The notes under the pieces were generated by a model. It saw only the letters and a list, made by a program, of their open reading frames with translations, did not search any database and had not been told where the DNA came from. The position numbers and the translations under genes were made by a program. Positions 24,021 to 35,600 of a stretch of DNA of 64,000 nt are shown here, in pieces. Each line of letters begins with the position of its first letter. Within the stretch, counting starts at the first letter, position 1. This DNA is from Taudactylus pleione (Eukaryota > Chordata > Amphibia > Anura > Myobatrachidae), in assembly GCA_031769625.1 (NCBI GenBank), contig JAUIMM010000088.1, positions 10,297,501-10,361,500 of the forward strand, read 5' to 3'.

Positions 24021-24302
24021 AGCTGGGTACACACAAAGATTTTCTGTCCAACTAGCTGATTGGTTGGAATGAATATCTGGTAAGGTATGAAAGCAAATGA
24101 CAACCTGCAATTTGCTCCCAAATGCCAGAAAATGGACAAACTGTTTTGTTAAATGTTTGATCTAAACAATTTTCATATGTTTTTCTGGCATTTAGGAGCA
24201 AATTTCTGATCATCAGTTACTCCCATACCTTACCAGATTTTCATTCCAACCAATCAACTAGTTGGATGGTTGGGCAGAAAATCTTTACGTGTGTATGCAG
24301 CT
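24021..24302. mobile_element. Long-armed palindromic MITE
   Basis: Arms of about 70 bp run from AGCTGGGTACACACAAAGAT to GTAAGGTATG on the left, with the inverse on the right ending in CGTGTGTATGCAGCT. A related end (GTGTGTGTATGCAGC) bounds the element at 49451-49703. Confidence 0.75.
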
Positions 24303-24335
24303 ATAGATTTTAGTAGCCTTGGGTGTAAGTAACAT

Positions 24336-24496
24336 AGGGGTCTATTTACTAAGCAGTGTTAGGAGACAGAGTGAAAAGTGATAAGGTGCCAGCCAATTGC
24401 CATCTCACAGGCTGTGTTTGAAAGATGACAGTTGGGAGCTGATTGGCTGGCACCTTCTTACTTTGTCTCCCAACACGGCTTAGTAACTAGACCCCA
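24336..24496. mobile_element. Palindromic MITE (TCTATTTACTAAGC family)
   Basis: Ends GGGGTCTATTTACTAAGC and GCTTAGTAACTAGACCCC are near-inverse. The core pair GGTGCCAGCCAATTG / ATTGGCTGGCACC gives a hairpin. Related fold-back pieces occur around 48430-48540 and 50880-50995. Confidence 0.65.
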
Positions 24497-26318
24497 TAGT
24501 GCTTTGAACCATACTCAGTCCAGCTATTCTTATACACTCCACTTCTTGTTTCAAGTGTAGGCCCAGTTCAATCCATCATATACGGGTCTTTGATACAGTG
24601 CATCTGTAAAGTATTCACAGCGCTTCACTTTTTCCACATTTTGTTATGTTACAGCCTTATTCCAAAATGGAATAAATTCATTTTTGTCCTCAATTCTACA
24701 CACAATACCCCATAATGACAACATGTAAAGTTTTTTTGGAGATTTTTGCAAATTTAATTAAAAAAAAAAAAAAAATGTACATAAGTATTCACAGCCTTCG
24801 CTCAATACTTTGTTGATGCAGCAATTACAACCTCAAGTCTTTTGAATATGATGCCACAAGCTTGGCACACCTATCTTTGGGCAGTTTCACCCATTCCTTT
24901 TTTTTTAGCAGCTCTCAAGCTCCATCAGGTTGGATGGGAAGCGTCGGTGCACAGCCATTTTCAGATCTCTCCAGAGATGGTCAATCAGATTCAAGTCTAG
25001 GCTCTGGCTGGGCCACTCAAAGACATTCACAGAGTTGTCCTGAAGCCACTCCTTTGATATCTTGGCTGTGTGCTTAGGGTCGTTGTCCTGCTGAAAGATG
25101 AACCCAGTCTGAGGTCAAGAGCGCTCTGGAGCAGGTTTTCATCCAGGATGTTTCTACGTCAGGGTCCACAGGGTTGACCTTGGGGTATAGCTGGATCTGG
25201 ATCCACAGGCACCACGCAGTTAAAGCTTTGCTGCTCCCAGGATGCACCTCGGTCCATCCTACTCTATACCCCGCCCCCGAGCCACAGGCACCTCAGTTTT
25301 AGTTGGTGCCCGGCCGGAGTCGGGTCACCCTGCGCAGTGGGGCTGCATAAGCAGCCCCTAAGCTTTATTTATTTTTTTTAAAAAGATTTTTTTTACTATC
25401 TTCAGAGCGGCAGCAATGGACTGTCCTTCTGGACGTCCACGCTGCCGCTCCAACAGCCCCACTGGCGCTGCAACGCCGGTACTGATCCGGGGATCGCAGC
25501 GTGACCCCGGAGTCAGTGCTAGCGTGGCTCCGGGAGCTCCCACTGACTGCTGCCGGACACAAGGGGCCAGGTAAGCCGCGTGCAGCGCTTCGCGCTGCGC
25601 GCAGGGGAAATGCAGTCTTTTAGCCGCCGGTCTCTGGGGACAGACCGGCGGCGCTAGTAGCGGTGGCAGGCTCCTCGTCTCTGTGGCATACCCCGCATGT
25701 CTGCTGGCCTCCAGGGTGTAAGTACCGACGGGGAACCGGCTTCCCTGGGGGTTTAATACTAGCAGGGAAGGCAGCCTTCCCTGCTTTAGCGCTCCTCCCC
25801 TCAGGCCAGCGCGCCTTCTCTCATGTGTGCTGGTGTCGCTGGGCTGTTATCTCCTGGCCACGCCTCCTCAGTGCTCTCCGGCGGCCATCTTCAGGCAGCA
25901 TCGCAGAGCTCCCAGGCAGGCTTCCAGTGGACCAGTCCCCCTGCGTACCTCTCCCCTGATCAGGACAGTGTTCGCAGCGCTATAGCCCTCCCAGACAGTG
26001 AATCTGGGAGGTTGATTGTAGCTGAAGGTGCAGTGAGTATAACTTCTCTGCATGGTATGTGACTTTTGCTAGTGCTGCTGTCTGTGCTTTTCACCTATCC
26101 CTTTCCTTCTCCTATGGCCCGCAGGTGCGTGGGGGAGGGGTGTTCTTTCTGTGTACCTCGCTTATATAAATCTACGTATTTGTGAGGTCCGTCACATACT
26201 GCGGTGTGCTACTCAGTACCATTTTGTGGGCTGTTTGTGTTGCATGCTTGGGAGTGCGTGGGTGTTATACGCCTTACCTCGTTTCGGTGATACACTTTTA
26301 TTGCGAAAAGTTTGTGTC

Positions 26319-27862
26319 ATGTCTGATGAGGAGAATGAGCGCTCTGTGGCTCCTGTGTTTTCCTGCCGACGCTGTTCGGCAGGAGTTGACGGGGCGGATT
26401 TGTCTCAGGACGGTCTGTGCGGGTGGTGCCAGCTGGTACCTGGACCCTCTAAACCCCTGGTGGCGCAGGATCCCCTGTGGGCGATGTTTACGCAAGTGCT
26501 GGCGTCGATCGCGGACCGGCTTGCGGTCCCGACTGCGGCCCCTTCTAGGGCGTTGCCCCAGCCTACCATCCCCCGTTCCCCGGGTGTGACGCGTCTGTTG
26601 CAGTCTCCTCCCGGGTCTCAGACTGTGGGTCCTTATGCGGGTTTGCCTGTATTTGTGCAATCCCCCACGGTGCCGCAGCAGTCGATGGTACCTTTTCAGG
26701 GGTATCCTCAGGCGGTACCCCCTCCCTGGGTGGATGTCCTCTCCAGTTCTGTTAAGAGCCTGGCGGCTTCGTCATCGGCCTTTCAATCTATGTTGCACAG
26801 TGATTTGCCCCCTCGGGCGTCCAAGCGACCCGTTCCGGCTTCACTGGCGGCTCAGTTCACGGACGTGTCTTCGGATGACGGGGAGATCCATGAGGACTCT
26901 GACTCGGATGCCGGGGCCCAGGAGGTGGAGGCTAAGTCTTCCATTAATGTGCCGGCATTGGTTAGGGCGGTGCGGGCCATCCTTCACATTGAGGAGGATG
27001 TGCCGGCCCCCAGGTCAAAGTACCCAAATTTTAAGAAGGCCAAAGTAGCTTCGACGGTTTTTCCCTTGTCCGACCAGTTAACGGATCATATGGCAGGGGC
27101 CTGGCAGTTGCCCAGCAAGAGGTTCCAACCGCAGAAGCGGTTGGCTTCAAACTATCCGTTTCCTGAGGCTCATTGCAGGAAGTGGGAAACTCCACCTGCG
27201 GTGGATTCCCACGTTACCCGCTTAATTAAAAGTGCTACGCTACCTTTGCCGTCTATCTCCTCCCTGAAAGATCCCACGGACAGGAAAGTGGAGACATGTT
27301 TAAAGTCTATCTACTCTCGGGGGCGGTGGCCCGTCCGTCCATGGCCATCTCTTGGGTGGCTAAGGCCATCGAGAGCTGGGCCAACGCTTTGGAGGATACC
27401 TTTCCGGAAGATGCTCCGGAGATCCAGAGAGCGTTGATAGGACAAATGAGGGATGCGGCTTCCTACATTGGGGAAGCATCGTTGGATGCAAGCCTGCTGA
27501 CCTCTCTGGTGTCGGCTGCAGCTGTGTCGGCGCGTCGGTCCTTGTGGCTGAGGTCTTGGAGAGCTGACGCTGACTCCAAAAAGGGCCTGGAGGCCTTACC
27601 TTTTAATGGGGAGTTGCTTTTTGGTCCAGACTTGGACAAAATTGTGGATACTCTGGCTAAGTCTAAATCAGCCTTCCTCCCTTCGGCTTCTGCACCTACC
27701 AAGGTACGGAGCTCTGCCTTTCGGTCCTTTCGGGTTCAGGGCAAGGCCAAAGGTCAGTCCTTCCCGAGGCAGTCGGCGACCAAGGCCGCTTCTAAGCCCA
27801 AGAAGCAGGCATGGAGTGCCAGGCGCCCTTCTTCCAAGCAGGAAGATAAACCTTCTGCCTGA
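26319..27862 (+). pseudogene. DIRS gag-like ORF of element C (one frameshift)
   Basis: Starts MSDEENERSV. It has a CRRC...LCGWC cysteine pair near residues 18-39, a Pro/Ser-rich middle, an acidic SSDDGEIHEDSDSD stretch, and a conserved VPALVRAVRAIL block. The frame shifts near 27300-27320 and continues through ISWVAKAIESWANALEDTF and MRDAASYIGEASLD to a Lys/Ser-rich basic tail ending at 27862, about 514 residues in all. The C-terminal basic tail fits nucleic-acid binding. Presumed role: packaging of element RNA. It overlaps the next ORF in another frame, as in other DIRS elements. Confidence 0.85.
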
Positions 27863-29597
27863 TGGGACGGGCCTCCCTCTGGGGGACCCCAGAGTGGGAG
27901 GCCGACTTCTTCTATTTGCCCAGTGCTGGCACAATACCACCACGGATGCCTGGGTTCGAGAAGTGGTCTCCCAGGGGTACGCCCTGTCTTTTCGGCACAG
28001 ACCGCTCCACCAGTTTTTCCGCTCGAGTCCTTCTCAGGATACGACCAAGACTTTACAGATTCAGGAAGCTATAGAGTCCTTGCTGAAAGCAGGGGTCATT
28101 GTTCCCGTTCCTCAATTACGAGGGACGGGGTACTATTCTTCTCTGTTTCTGGTGCAGAAACCCAATGGTTCTCATCGCCCTATCCTCAACTTGAAGTCTC
28201 TGAACAAATTCCTCAGAGTTCCCAAGTTCAGGATGGAAACGTTACGTTCCATCATTCTGGCAATGGAACCGGGGGATTACATGGTGTCCCTGGATATCCA
28301 GGACGCCTACCTCCATGTTCCGATAGCACCTTTGCACCAGCGGTATCTGAGGTTCGCTATCCGTCAACATAATTTTCAGTTCCGGGGGCTACCCTTTGGC
28401 CTCTCCACGGCCCCGAGGGTGTTCACGAAGATTATGGCGGTCATGGCCGCACATCTTCGGAACCAGAATGTACAGCTGCTGCCGTATCTGGACAACCTCC
28501 TGTTGCTGGCGAGCTCCCTGGAGGTACTGCTTCAACATCTCCACCTGACGATCGCTTGCCTGCAAGCGCACGGGTGGCTGATAAATTGGAAAAAGTCCTC
28601 CCTGATTCCATCACAGCGGATGGTTCATTTGGCAGCCCTGCTGGATTCTCGTCAGCAAAGGAGTTTCCTGACTCCGGAGAAGGTCTCCTCCCTGCAGCTG
28701 CGGATACGCAGTTGCCGCCTGTCGGTCCATTCGGCTATGAGAGTTCTGGGGTCCATGGTGTCGACATTGGACATGGTGGAATTTGCCCAGTTCCATTCCC
28801 GGCCCCTGCAGGGGCTGATTCTGTCGGAATGGAACGGGTTACCTCACCGGATCCGCTCTCAGATGCTGGTGGTGTCCCCGGAGGTTCGGCAGTCTTTGGC
28901 TTGGTGGCTTCAGACAGCGCATCTGGTCGAGGGGCGCCCCTTTTGGATCCCGGACTGGGTCCTACTCACGACTGATGCCAGGCTCCGGGGTTGGGGGGCA
29001 GTGACCGGCTCATTATCGCTTCAGGGTCGTTGATCCGCGGAAGAAGCACTTCTCCCCATCAACATCCTGGAACTGCGGGCAGTATACAGGCCCCTGCAGT
29101 CGTCCGGCCCCGCTCTTCACAGAAGGGCGGTTCAGGTGCAGTCCGACAACGCCACCACGGTGGCGTACATCAACCACCAAGGAGGAACTCGCAGTCGGGC
29201 AGCGATGTCGGAGGTGTCTCGCATTCTTGCTTGGGCGGAGTGTCACATTCCAGCGATCTCGGCAGTCTTCATTCTCGGAGTCCTCAATTGGGAGGCGGAC
29301 TTCCTCAGCCGTCAGGACGTGCATCCCGGGGAATGGTCGCTTCACCCAGAGGTGTTTCAGCTACTCGTGGACAGGTGGGGGCTGCCGGAGCTGGACTTGA
29401 TGGCCTCCCGTCACAATCACAAGTTGCCCGTTTACGGGTCAAGGACAAGAGATGCAGGCGCAAGTCTGGTAGACGCGCTGTCTGTGAAATGGACGTTTCA
29501 CCTGGCGTATCTGTTTCCTCCGATATCCCTGCTTCCTCGGGTTCTGCGGAAGTTCAAGCAGGACGGCGGCATGCTCGTGCTGGTAGCTCCGGCGTGA
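27700..29597 (+). pseudogene. DIRS reverse transcriptase and RNase H (element C, defective)
   Basis: One frame holds the RT fingers and palm: [48 protein letters not shown], and the active-site box read as YLDN where DIRS RTs carry YLDD (element B keeps YLDD). RNase H begins with TTDARLRGWGAV near 28970. A TGA at 29031-29033 stops the frame where element B has Trp. The same frame then resumes with VQSDNATTVAYINHQGGT and ends at 29597. The Asp-to-Asn change and the stop make this copy catalytically dead. The precise start is not clear because it overlaps gag. Confidence 0.88.
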
Positions 29598-29599
29598 CC

Positions 29600-30710
29600 C
29601 AGACGTCCTTGGTACTCCGATCTGCGGGGCCTCTCCATCGACGGGACCTGTTGTCTCAAGGGCCCTGCCTTTATCTGGGTCGGCTGTCTTTTGACGCCGT
29701 GGCTCTTGAGACAGCCGTCTTGAGGTCTAGGGGTTTCTCCAGTTCGGTTATTGGTACCATGCTTAGGGCACGCAAGCCTGCTTCCGCACGGATTTACCAC
29801 AGGGTGTGGCGCACTTATTTTCAGTGGTGTGAATCCAGAAACTGATCAGCAGGTGTTCCGGGATTCCAGAATCTTGGAGTTTCTTCAGTCGGGTTTGGAC
29901 TTCGGCTTACGCCTGGCCTGTCTGAAGGTTCATGTGTCTGCTTTGTCCGTGTGGTTTGAGGGACTGATTGCTACACTACCGGATGTTCACACCTTTTTCC
30001 AGGGTGTTCTCAGGATCCAGCCTCCCTTCGTGCCTCCGGTGGCTTCTTGGGACTTGGTGGTGGTGCTACGGGTCAGACAGGGTCCTCCTTTTGAGCCACT
30101 TGAGTCGGTAGAACTCAAGTGGCTGACGTTTAAGACCGTTTTTCTCCTGGCAATTGCTTCTGCCAGGAGGGTGTCAGAATTGGGGGTGCTTTCCTGTCGC
30201 CCTCCTTTTCTGATTTTTCACCAGGACAGAGCGGTGCTCCGCACTCGTCCTAAGTTTTTGCCCAAAGTGGTCTCAAAGTTCCACATTAATCAGGAACTTG
30301 TTGTACCAGCTTTTCAGTCACCTGATTTTTCAGCTGGTGAGGCTTCCTTAGATGTGGACCGGACTGCTTCGGTTAGGAAGTCTGATTCCTTGTTTGTCCT
30401 CTTCGGTTTTCACAAGAGGGGTTGGCCTGCCAACAAGCAAACGTTGGCCCGTTGGCTTCGTTCAGTTATTTGTGAGGCTTATGCACAGGAGGGTTTACCT
30501 GTGCCAGCCTCTGTTAAGGCTCATTCCACTCGTTCTGCGGGTCCCTCTTGGGCTGCTAGACGTGGCGCCTCTGCTGTTCAAGTGGCCGCCTTACACAGCT
30601 GGTCTTCAATTCAAACGTTTTTGAGGTTCTATGCGTTTGACACCTTCGCCTCTCAGAATGCATCCTTCGGGTGCTCCTTTCAGCACTGGAGCGTCCCCGC
30701 CCTTAGTTGA
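29600..30710 (+). pseudogene. DIRS tyrosine recombinase (element C, frame break near N-terminus)
   Basis: The N-terminal helical part (ASARIYHRVWRTYFQWCESR) is in one frame up to about 29845. The rest, from about 29835 to the stop at 30708, is in the next frame. Catalytic residues visible in order: Arg in ASARRVSELG, His-x-x-Arg in AHSTRSAG, a Trp in HSWSS and Tyr in FLRFYAFDTF. These form the R-H-R-W-Y set of tyrosine recombinases, which integrate the circular DIRS DNA without a classical integrase. The catalytic domain itself is uninterrupted over about 290 residues. Confidence 0.88.
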
Positions 30711-30726
30711 ACTGCTTTGGGACATC

Positions 30727-30832
30727 CCCAAGGTCAACCCTGTGGACCCCCTATGGACCCTGACGTAGAAAACAAGAGATATGGTAAGAACTTACCTTTA
30801 TTATCTGTTTCTACACAGGCCATAGGGTCCAC
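30727..30832 (+). repeat. Internal complementary region of DIRS C
   Basis: It matches the reverse complement of the left terminus (GGTCAACCCTGTGGACC...) then of the right terminus (ATGGTAAGAACTTACC...). It carries about 11 bp (CCCTATGGACC) that the present left terminus lacks, so the left end has lost a short direct-repeat unit. It serves as the template that restores the ends during DIRS replication. Confidence 0.9.
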
Positions 30833-32614
30833 AGGGCGCCCGCCCTGACGCACCTGCCTTCATATGGGCTGTGTGGCTGGTCACCGGTTTTCCGTCTCCC
30901 ATTTATGTGAGTATGGTTTCTTGTGTGTTCCAGTCTTCCGTCTCTCTGTTTAGTCTCCTCCTCCGGCCTTGGCTGCTTACCAACTGAGGTGCCTGTGGCT
31001 CGGAGGAGGGGTATAGAGGAGGACGGACCCAAGTGCATCCTGGGAGCAGCAAAGCTTTAACTGCGTGGTGCCCGTGGATCCAGATCCAGCTATACCCCAA
31101 GGTCAACCCTGTGGACCCTATGGACTTCGTAGAAACAGAGATAACAAAGGTAAGTTCTTACCATAGCTCTTGTTTTCTGTACATTGCTGCATTAATCTTT
31201 CACTCTAGTCTCCCAGTTCTTGCCACCAGCATGCTTCACTGTAGGGATGGTATTGGCCTGGTGATGAGCGGTGCCTGGCTTCCTCCAAACATAACGCCTG
31301 GCATTCATGCCAAAGAGTTCAATCTTTGTCTCTCATGGTCTGAAAGTCCTTCAGGTGCATTTTGGCAAACTCCAGGCGGGCTGTCATGTGCTTTTTACTA
31401 AGGAGTGGCTTCCCTCTGGCCACTCTACCATACAGGCCTGATTGGTGGATTGCTGCAGAGATGGTTGTCCTTCTGGAAGGTTCTCCTCTCTCCAGAGGAA
31501 TGCTGTAGCTCTGACAGAGTGACTATCGGGTTCTTGGTCACCTCCCTGACTAGGGCCCTTCTCCCCTGATTGCTCAGTTTAGGACAGCTGGCCAACTCTA
31601 GGAAGAGTCCTGGTGGTTCCGAATTTCTTCCATTTACGGATGATGGGGGCCACTGTGCTCATTGGGACCTTCAAAGCAGCAGATATTTTTCTGTACCCTT
31701 TCCCCAGATTTGTGCCTCGAGACAATCCTGTCTCTGAGGTCTACAGACAATTCCTTGGACTTCATGCTTGGTTTGTGCTCTGACATACACTGTGAAGTGT
31801 GGGACCTTATATAGACAGGTGTATGCCTTTCAAAATCATGTCTAAATAACTGAAATTTACCAGAGGTGGGCTCCAATTAAGCTGTAGGAACATCTCAAGG
31901 ATGATCAGTGGAAACAGGATGCACCTGAGCTCAATTTTGAGCCTCATGGCAAAGGCTTTGAATACTTACGTACATGTGATTTTAGTTGTTTTTTTTTTTT
32001 TTTTTTTAATTATTACATTTGCAAAAACCTCAAACTTTACACTGTCATTATGGGGTATTGTGTGTAGAATTGAGGACAAATTAATTTGTTCCATTTTGGA
32101 ATAAGGCTGTAACATAAAATGTGGAAAAAGTGAAGAGCTGTGAATGCTTTCCGGATGCACTGTAAGTTAGGAAATATGCACAGACAAGATATCATTAAGA
32201 AACACACACATCCTTAGAGTACAATTCTCAAGAAAGTTTACTCAAACTGTATTCTGTATCATATGACATGGTAACCATTAATGAGCGGTCATATACTTAT
32301 AGCATATTAACATTTAGTAATGCTGTAGCCAACTTTTTCTTCTACAGTGATGGAACCGGTCCTGTATATTAATCACTCCGCTTTGCGAAAAAAAGCAAAA
32401 CCCATTTATAGATTTCAATGTGACTCATAGGACCTAGTATGACTTAATAGCAGCAATGTCACAGCCATAGCTGTGTTCATTCTACCTCCCACCACACGGG
32501 GCAGCATTTATAATTAATCCGCTGAAAGGAATTTTATGCTTTACAGTATATAATGTTGAGTAAATCGACCACAACTCCATACATATAATTCACAGGATGT
32601 TGCTTTGCCAACAC

Positions 32615-35600
32615 CTAGGCTTTTGTATAAAGTGACACTACAGGAGCTGCGTTGCTGGTATCTTCTGACCCGACGGTGCCAGGCTGAAGCATGAAACGTG
32701 GACACTGTGCGTTAACAAAGTAGAAGGGAACATGAGAGAGGCGACCAGTACTCCAGAGCTAGGGAAGAAAAAAAGCAAAGTCAGGCCACAGGTGCCACAC
32801 AACATGTGTATACAATTGTCAACTAGTCATGTGCACTCCAATGCTGGTTAATACTGTGATGAAATCCTTGTTATCAGGTTATATTCAATACTTCAGAACA
32901 AAATACTTTACCACAGAAAGCAGCGCCCCCTTCTGGAAACATGGATGAAACTGCATGAGCTGTGGATCTTCTTTCTCTCTACATGGAATGAAGCCGCTAA
33001 ATACAAAAGTTGTCCTTAGCCATTAGTATATAACAGACCAATATCAGAAACCTGTCATCTGTGTCCCATTCATTTATAGATAGCATGCGTGCTGCCTGAC
33101 TAAAATATTGTTTTAGTCTCCAGTGAGAATATATTAGCACACCACTATATTTTATTCAACCACCTCAGTACAAGTTCCAAAAAATTAGCAATGACCAGGG
33201 TCCTTTCATTAATTGGATTTGAAATGTTTAATTTAGCAATGTAATATGGTAGCTAAAAGTTCACCAGACTGATCTCCAAGCCATTTAATGTACTTTTTGT
33301 TTTCAAATGGTTGAAAAAAATATTCTTGGTTGTACGTCGCACCCGAAAAAAAACCCTGTTGTAATCTTATAAGTGATTTACTTGTTACTATAAGTAATCA
33401 GTTTCTCTGGCTGAATTGGCCTTTATACAAAAGAGACATACTCCCCTGTCCCCCAAAGTACCGTCTCATTCTCTCTTCTCTATAAGAAGATAATCTGTCA
33501 CTACTTACCAAGGAAGAAGCTCAAAGATAGGACTGTTCTTTGTCCTGTATACTGCTATGACTGATTCACTTGTTGGATCGTTTAGGTTCTCTGTGAAAGG
33601 GAGAAAACACAAGTGTGTCACTCTAAATGCAGAACACAGAAGCGGGTTGGATGAAGATCAGAGTAATGCTGGCCATACACGGGACGATTGATCACACGAT
33701 TTGGGCAGTTTCTATAGGTTGGACAGACCAATCATTTGAAAATAGTTGTATTTTGAGTCTTCTGCAACCCCGATGTGTGTCCCCGCCGTCGTCTAGTTGG
33801 ATCTCAGATCAGATGGTTTTGCAGAGAGATCTCAACTGATCGTGTAGGAATTGACACACATTAAGTGATGTGATTGATCAAATCGTATGGTCTTCTGTGA
33901 AAGTTGCATTTTAAATACAAATCGTTCTGTATCTGAAGGGAAGAATTTTCAAGGGAAGTCGTACAACTGATCTGACCAACTTTTGAATCTCATCGTGTAT
34001 GGCCACCTTTACAGGCCGATGCAGCCAGCGGCACGACATAGACAGAACCTAACCTCTTAGCAGCACGGCAAGTCTCTCTCCACTTGGGTCCCAGGCCATG
34101 GATTGTATTTCCCCACCAATTCTGCAATATACGTTCATGAAACAAACTAAACTGTTTATGGAAATTCTGTATTTTAGACCTATCTGGTGTCTATTTATCT
34201 TACCTGACTTCCCCATCCTCTCTTCCATAAATTATCTCAGACACATCAGCGACCACAGTTGCACTTTGACTTCCTCCAACACAGACTTTTGTCTCTCCTG
34301 CTCAATGATAAATTACATTGTCTTTATAGAACACCCATAACAAACTTATTTTCCTTAACCCACACAAAAGTTACTTCTTTCTACTTCAGGGTCCATAGGG
34401 GGTCCACAGGGTTGACCTTGGGGTATAGGTTGGGAACCAAATCCGGGCACCACGCAGTTAAAGCTTTTAGCTCCCAGGATGCACTGGGTCCACTCTCCCT
34501 ATAACCCCACCCCCAAGCCAGAGGCACCTCAGTTTAAGTTGGTGCCCGGCCGGAGTCGGGTCACCGTTAGCGCAGGGGGAGCTGATTAGCAGCCCCTAAG
34601 CTTATTTTATTTTTTTAGGGACAAAGTTTTTTCATGGACTTTGGACTCTTCAGAGCGGCAGCGTCGGACTGTCCATAGGACGTCTAAGCTGCCGCTCCGT
34701 CACCCCGCTGGCGCTGAGACGCCAGTACAGATCTGGGGATCTCAGCGGGACCCCAGAGTCTGTACTAGCTGGACTCTGCGGGCGCCCAGGACTGCTGCCG
34801 GATCCACGGGGAGCAGGTAAGGTCGCGGATCACCGCTTGCGGTGATCCGCGCATTTCAAATGCAGTCCTGTGCCTCCGGTCTCAGGGGACAGACCGGAGG
34901 CGCCGGCAGTGGCGGCGGGCCCCCCATACCCCGTGTGTCCACTAGACCACCAGGGACTTAACGATCGGTGCAGGGAGCCGGCGTCCCGGGGGTTAATAGC
35001 CGGCCAGGGGAGGCAGCCTTCCCTGTTACAGCGGCTCCTCCCCTCAGCTCAGCGCGCCTTTCAGTATCCATAGTCTGGCGTCGCTGAGCTGCTTCCTCCG
35101 CGGGCCACGCTTCCTCTGAGGTCTCCAGCGGCCATTTTATCTCTGTGGTGCAGCAGAAATCTCTCAGGATGGCAGTGAGTCCAGTCCCCCTGCGTACCTC
35201 ACCATCAGGTCAGTGTACACAGCGCTGTAGCCTTCCCAGACACTGAATCTGGGCAGTTGAATGCAGTGTAATAGTGCAGTATATTATATGACATGTTTAT
35301 GTATATATGTATATATCTGCATTGTATGTGACTTATGCTAGTGCTGACTGTACTTTATTCTCTCACCTGTCAGTGTATATCTATCCCTTTTCTTTATCTG
35401 CCCTAATACAGCTGTACTTAGGGTGGTTCTGAGACCTCACATTTATATACTTGTTAATATTTGTGTGGTTTGTCACATACTGTTGCGTGCTGCACGTTGC
35501 CATATTTTAGATGGAACTGTGTGTTGCATACGCTGAAAATGGGTCCCTGCAGCTAATTTTTGGCATCAGTCAGGACCAGTATAGTGCTGCTTAATATTTC

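Larger units (their letters stand above)
25151..31176 (+). mobile_element. DIRS-like retrotransposon C, near full length
   Basis: ITRs at about 25158-25305 and 30988-31140 are inverse with several mismatches. The internal complementary region at 30727-30832 reads as the complement of the left end fused to the complement of the right end (CTGACGTAGAAAACAAGAG), which is the junction of a circular DIRS intermediate. ORF order is gag, RT-RNase H, tyrosine recombinase. No 4-6-bp target duplication is present. Both edges share TTT with the interrupted Tc1 sequence, as expected for recombinase-mediated insertion. Confidence 0.95.
24850..31767 (-). pseudogene. Tc1-like transposase, interrupted
   Basis: On the minus strand a start near 31767 encodes MKSKELSVDLRDRIVSRHKS, the N-terminal helix-turn-helix of Tc1-family transposases. 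Later transposase sequence continues to about 31200 and resumes at 25150-24850 beyond the DIRS insertion. Indels break the frame even without the insertion. Such transposases cut and paste DNA with a DDE/D catalytic domain; this copy is inactive. Confidence 0.85.
24596..32162 (-). mobile_element. Tc1/mariner-like transposon split by DIRS element C
   Basis: The left end CAGTGCATCTGTAAAGTATT follows TA at 24594-24595; the right end ATGCTTTCCGGATGCACTG precedes TA at 32163-32164. Matching subterminal sequence (ACCCCATAATGACA and its complement) lies on both sides. The element is read on the minus strand. Its two halves, 24596-25150 and about 31177-32162, were one transposon of about 1.5 kb before element C inserted. 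Confidence 0.93.

Noticed and set aside
28991..29845. Long ORF in DIRS C (284 codons) as a separate protein
   Set aside because: Most of it is an out-of-frame reading of the RNase H region; only its last 80 or so codons carry recombinase N-terminal sequence, which I included there.
32996..33001. Alternative acceptor for AAAS exon 15 (CCATGTAG at about 32980)
   Set aside because: It would create an in-frame TGA at the junction; the TATTTAG acceptor keeps the frame and the conserved Cys.
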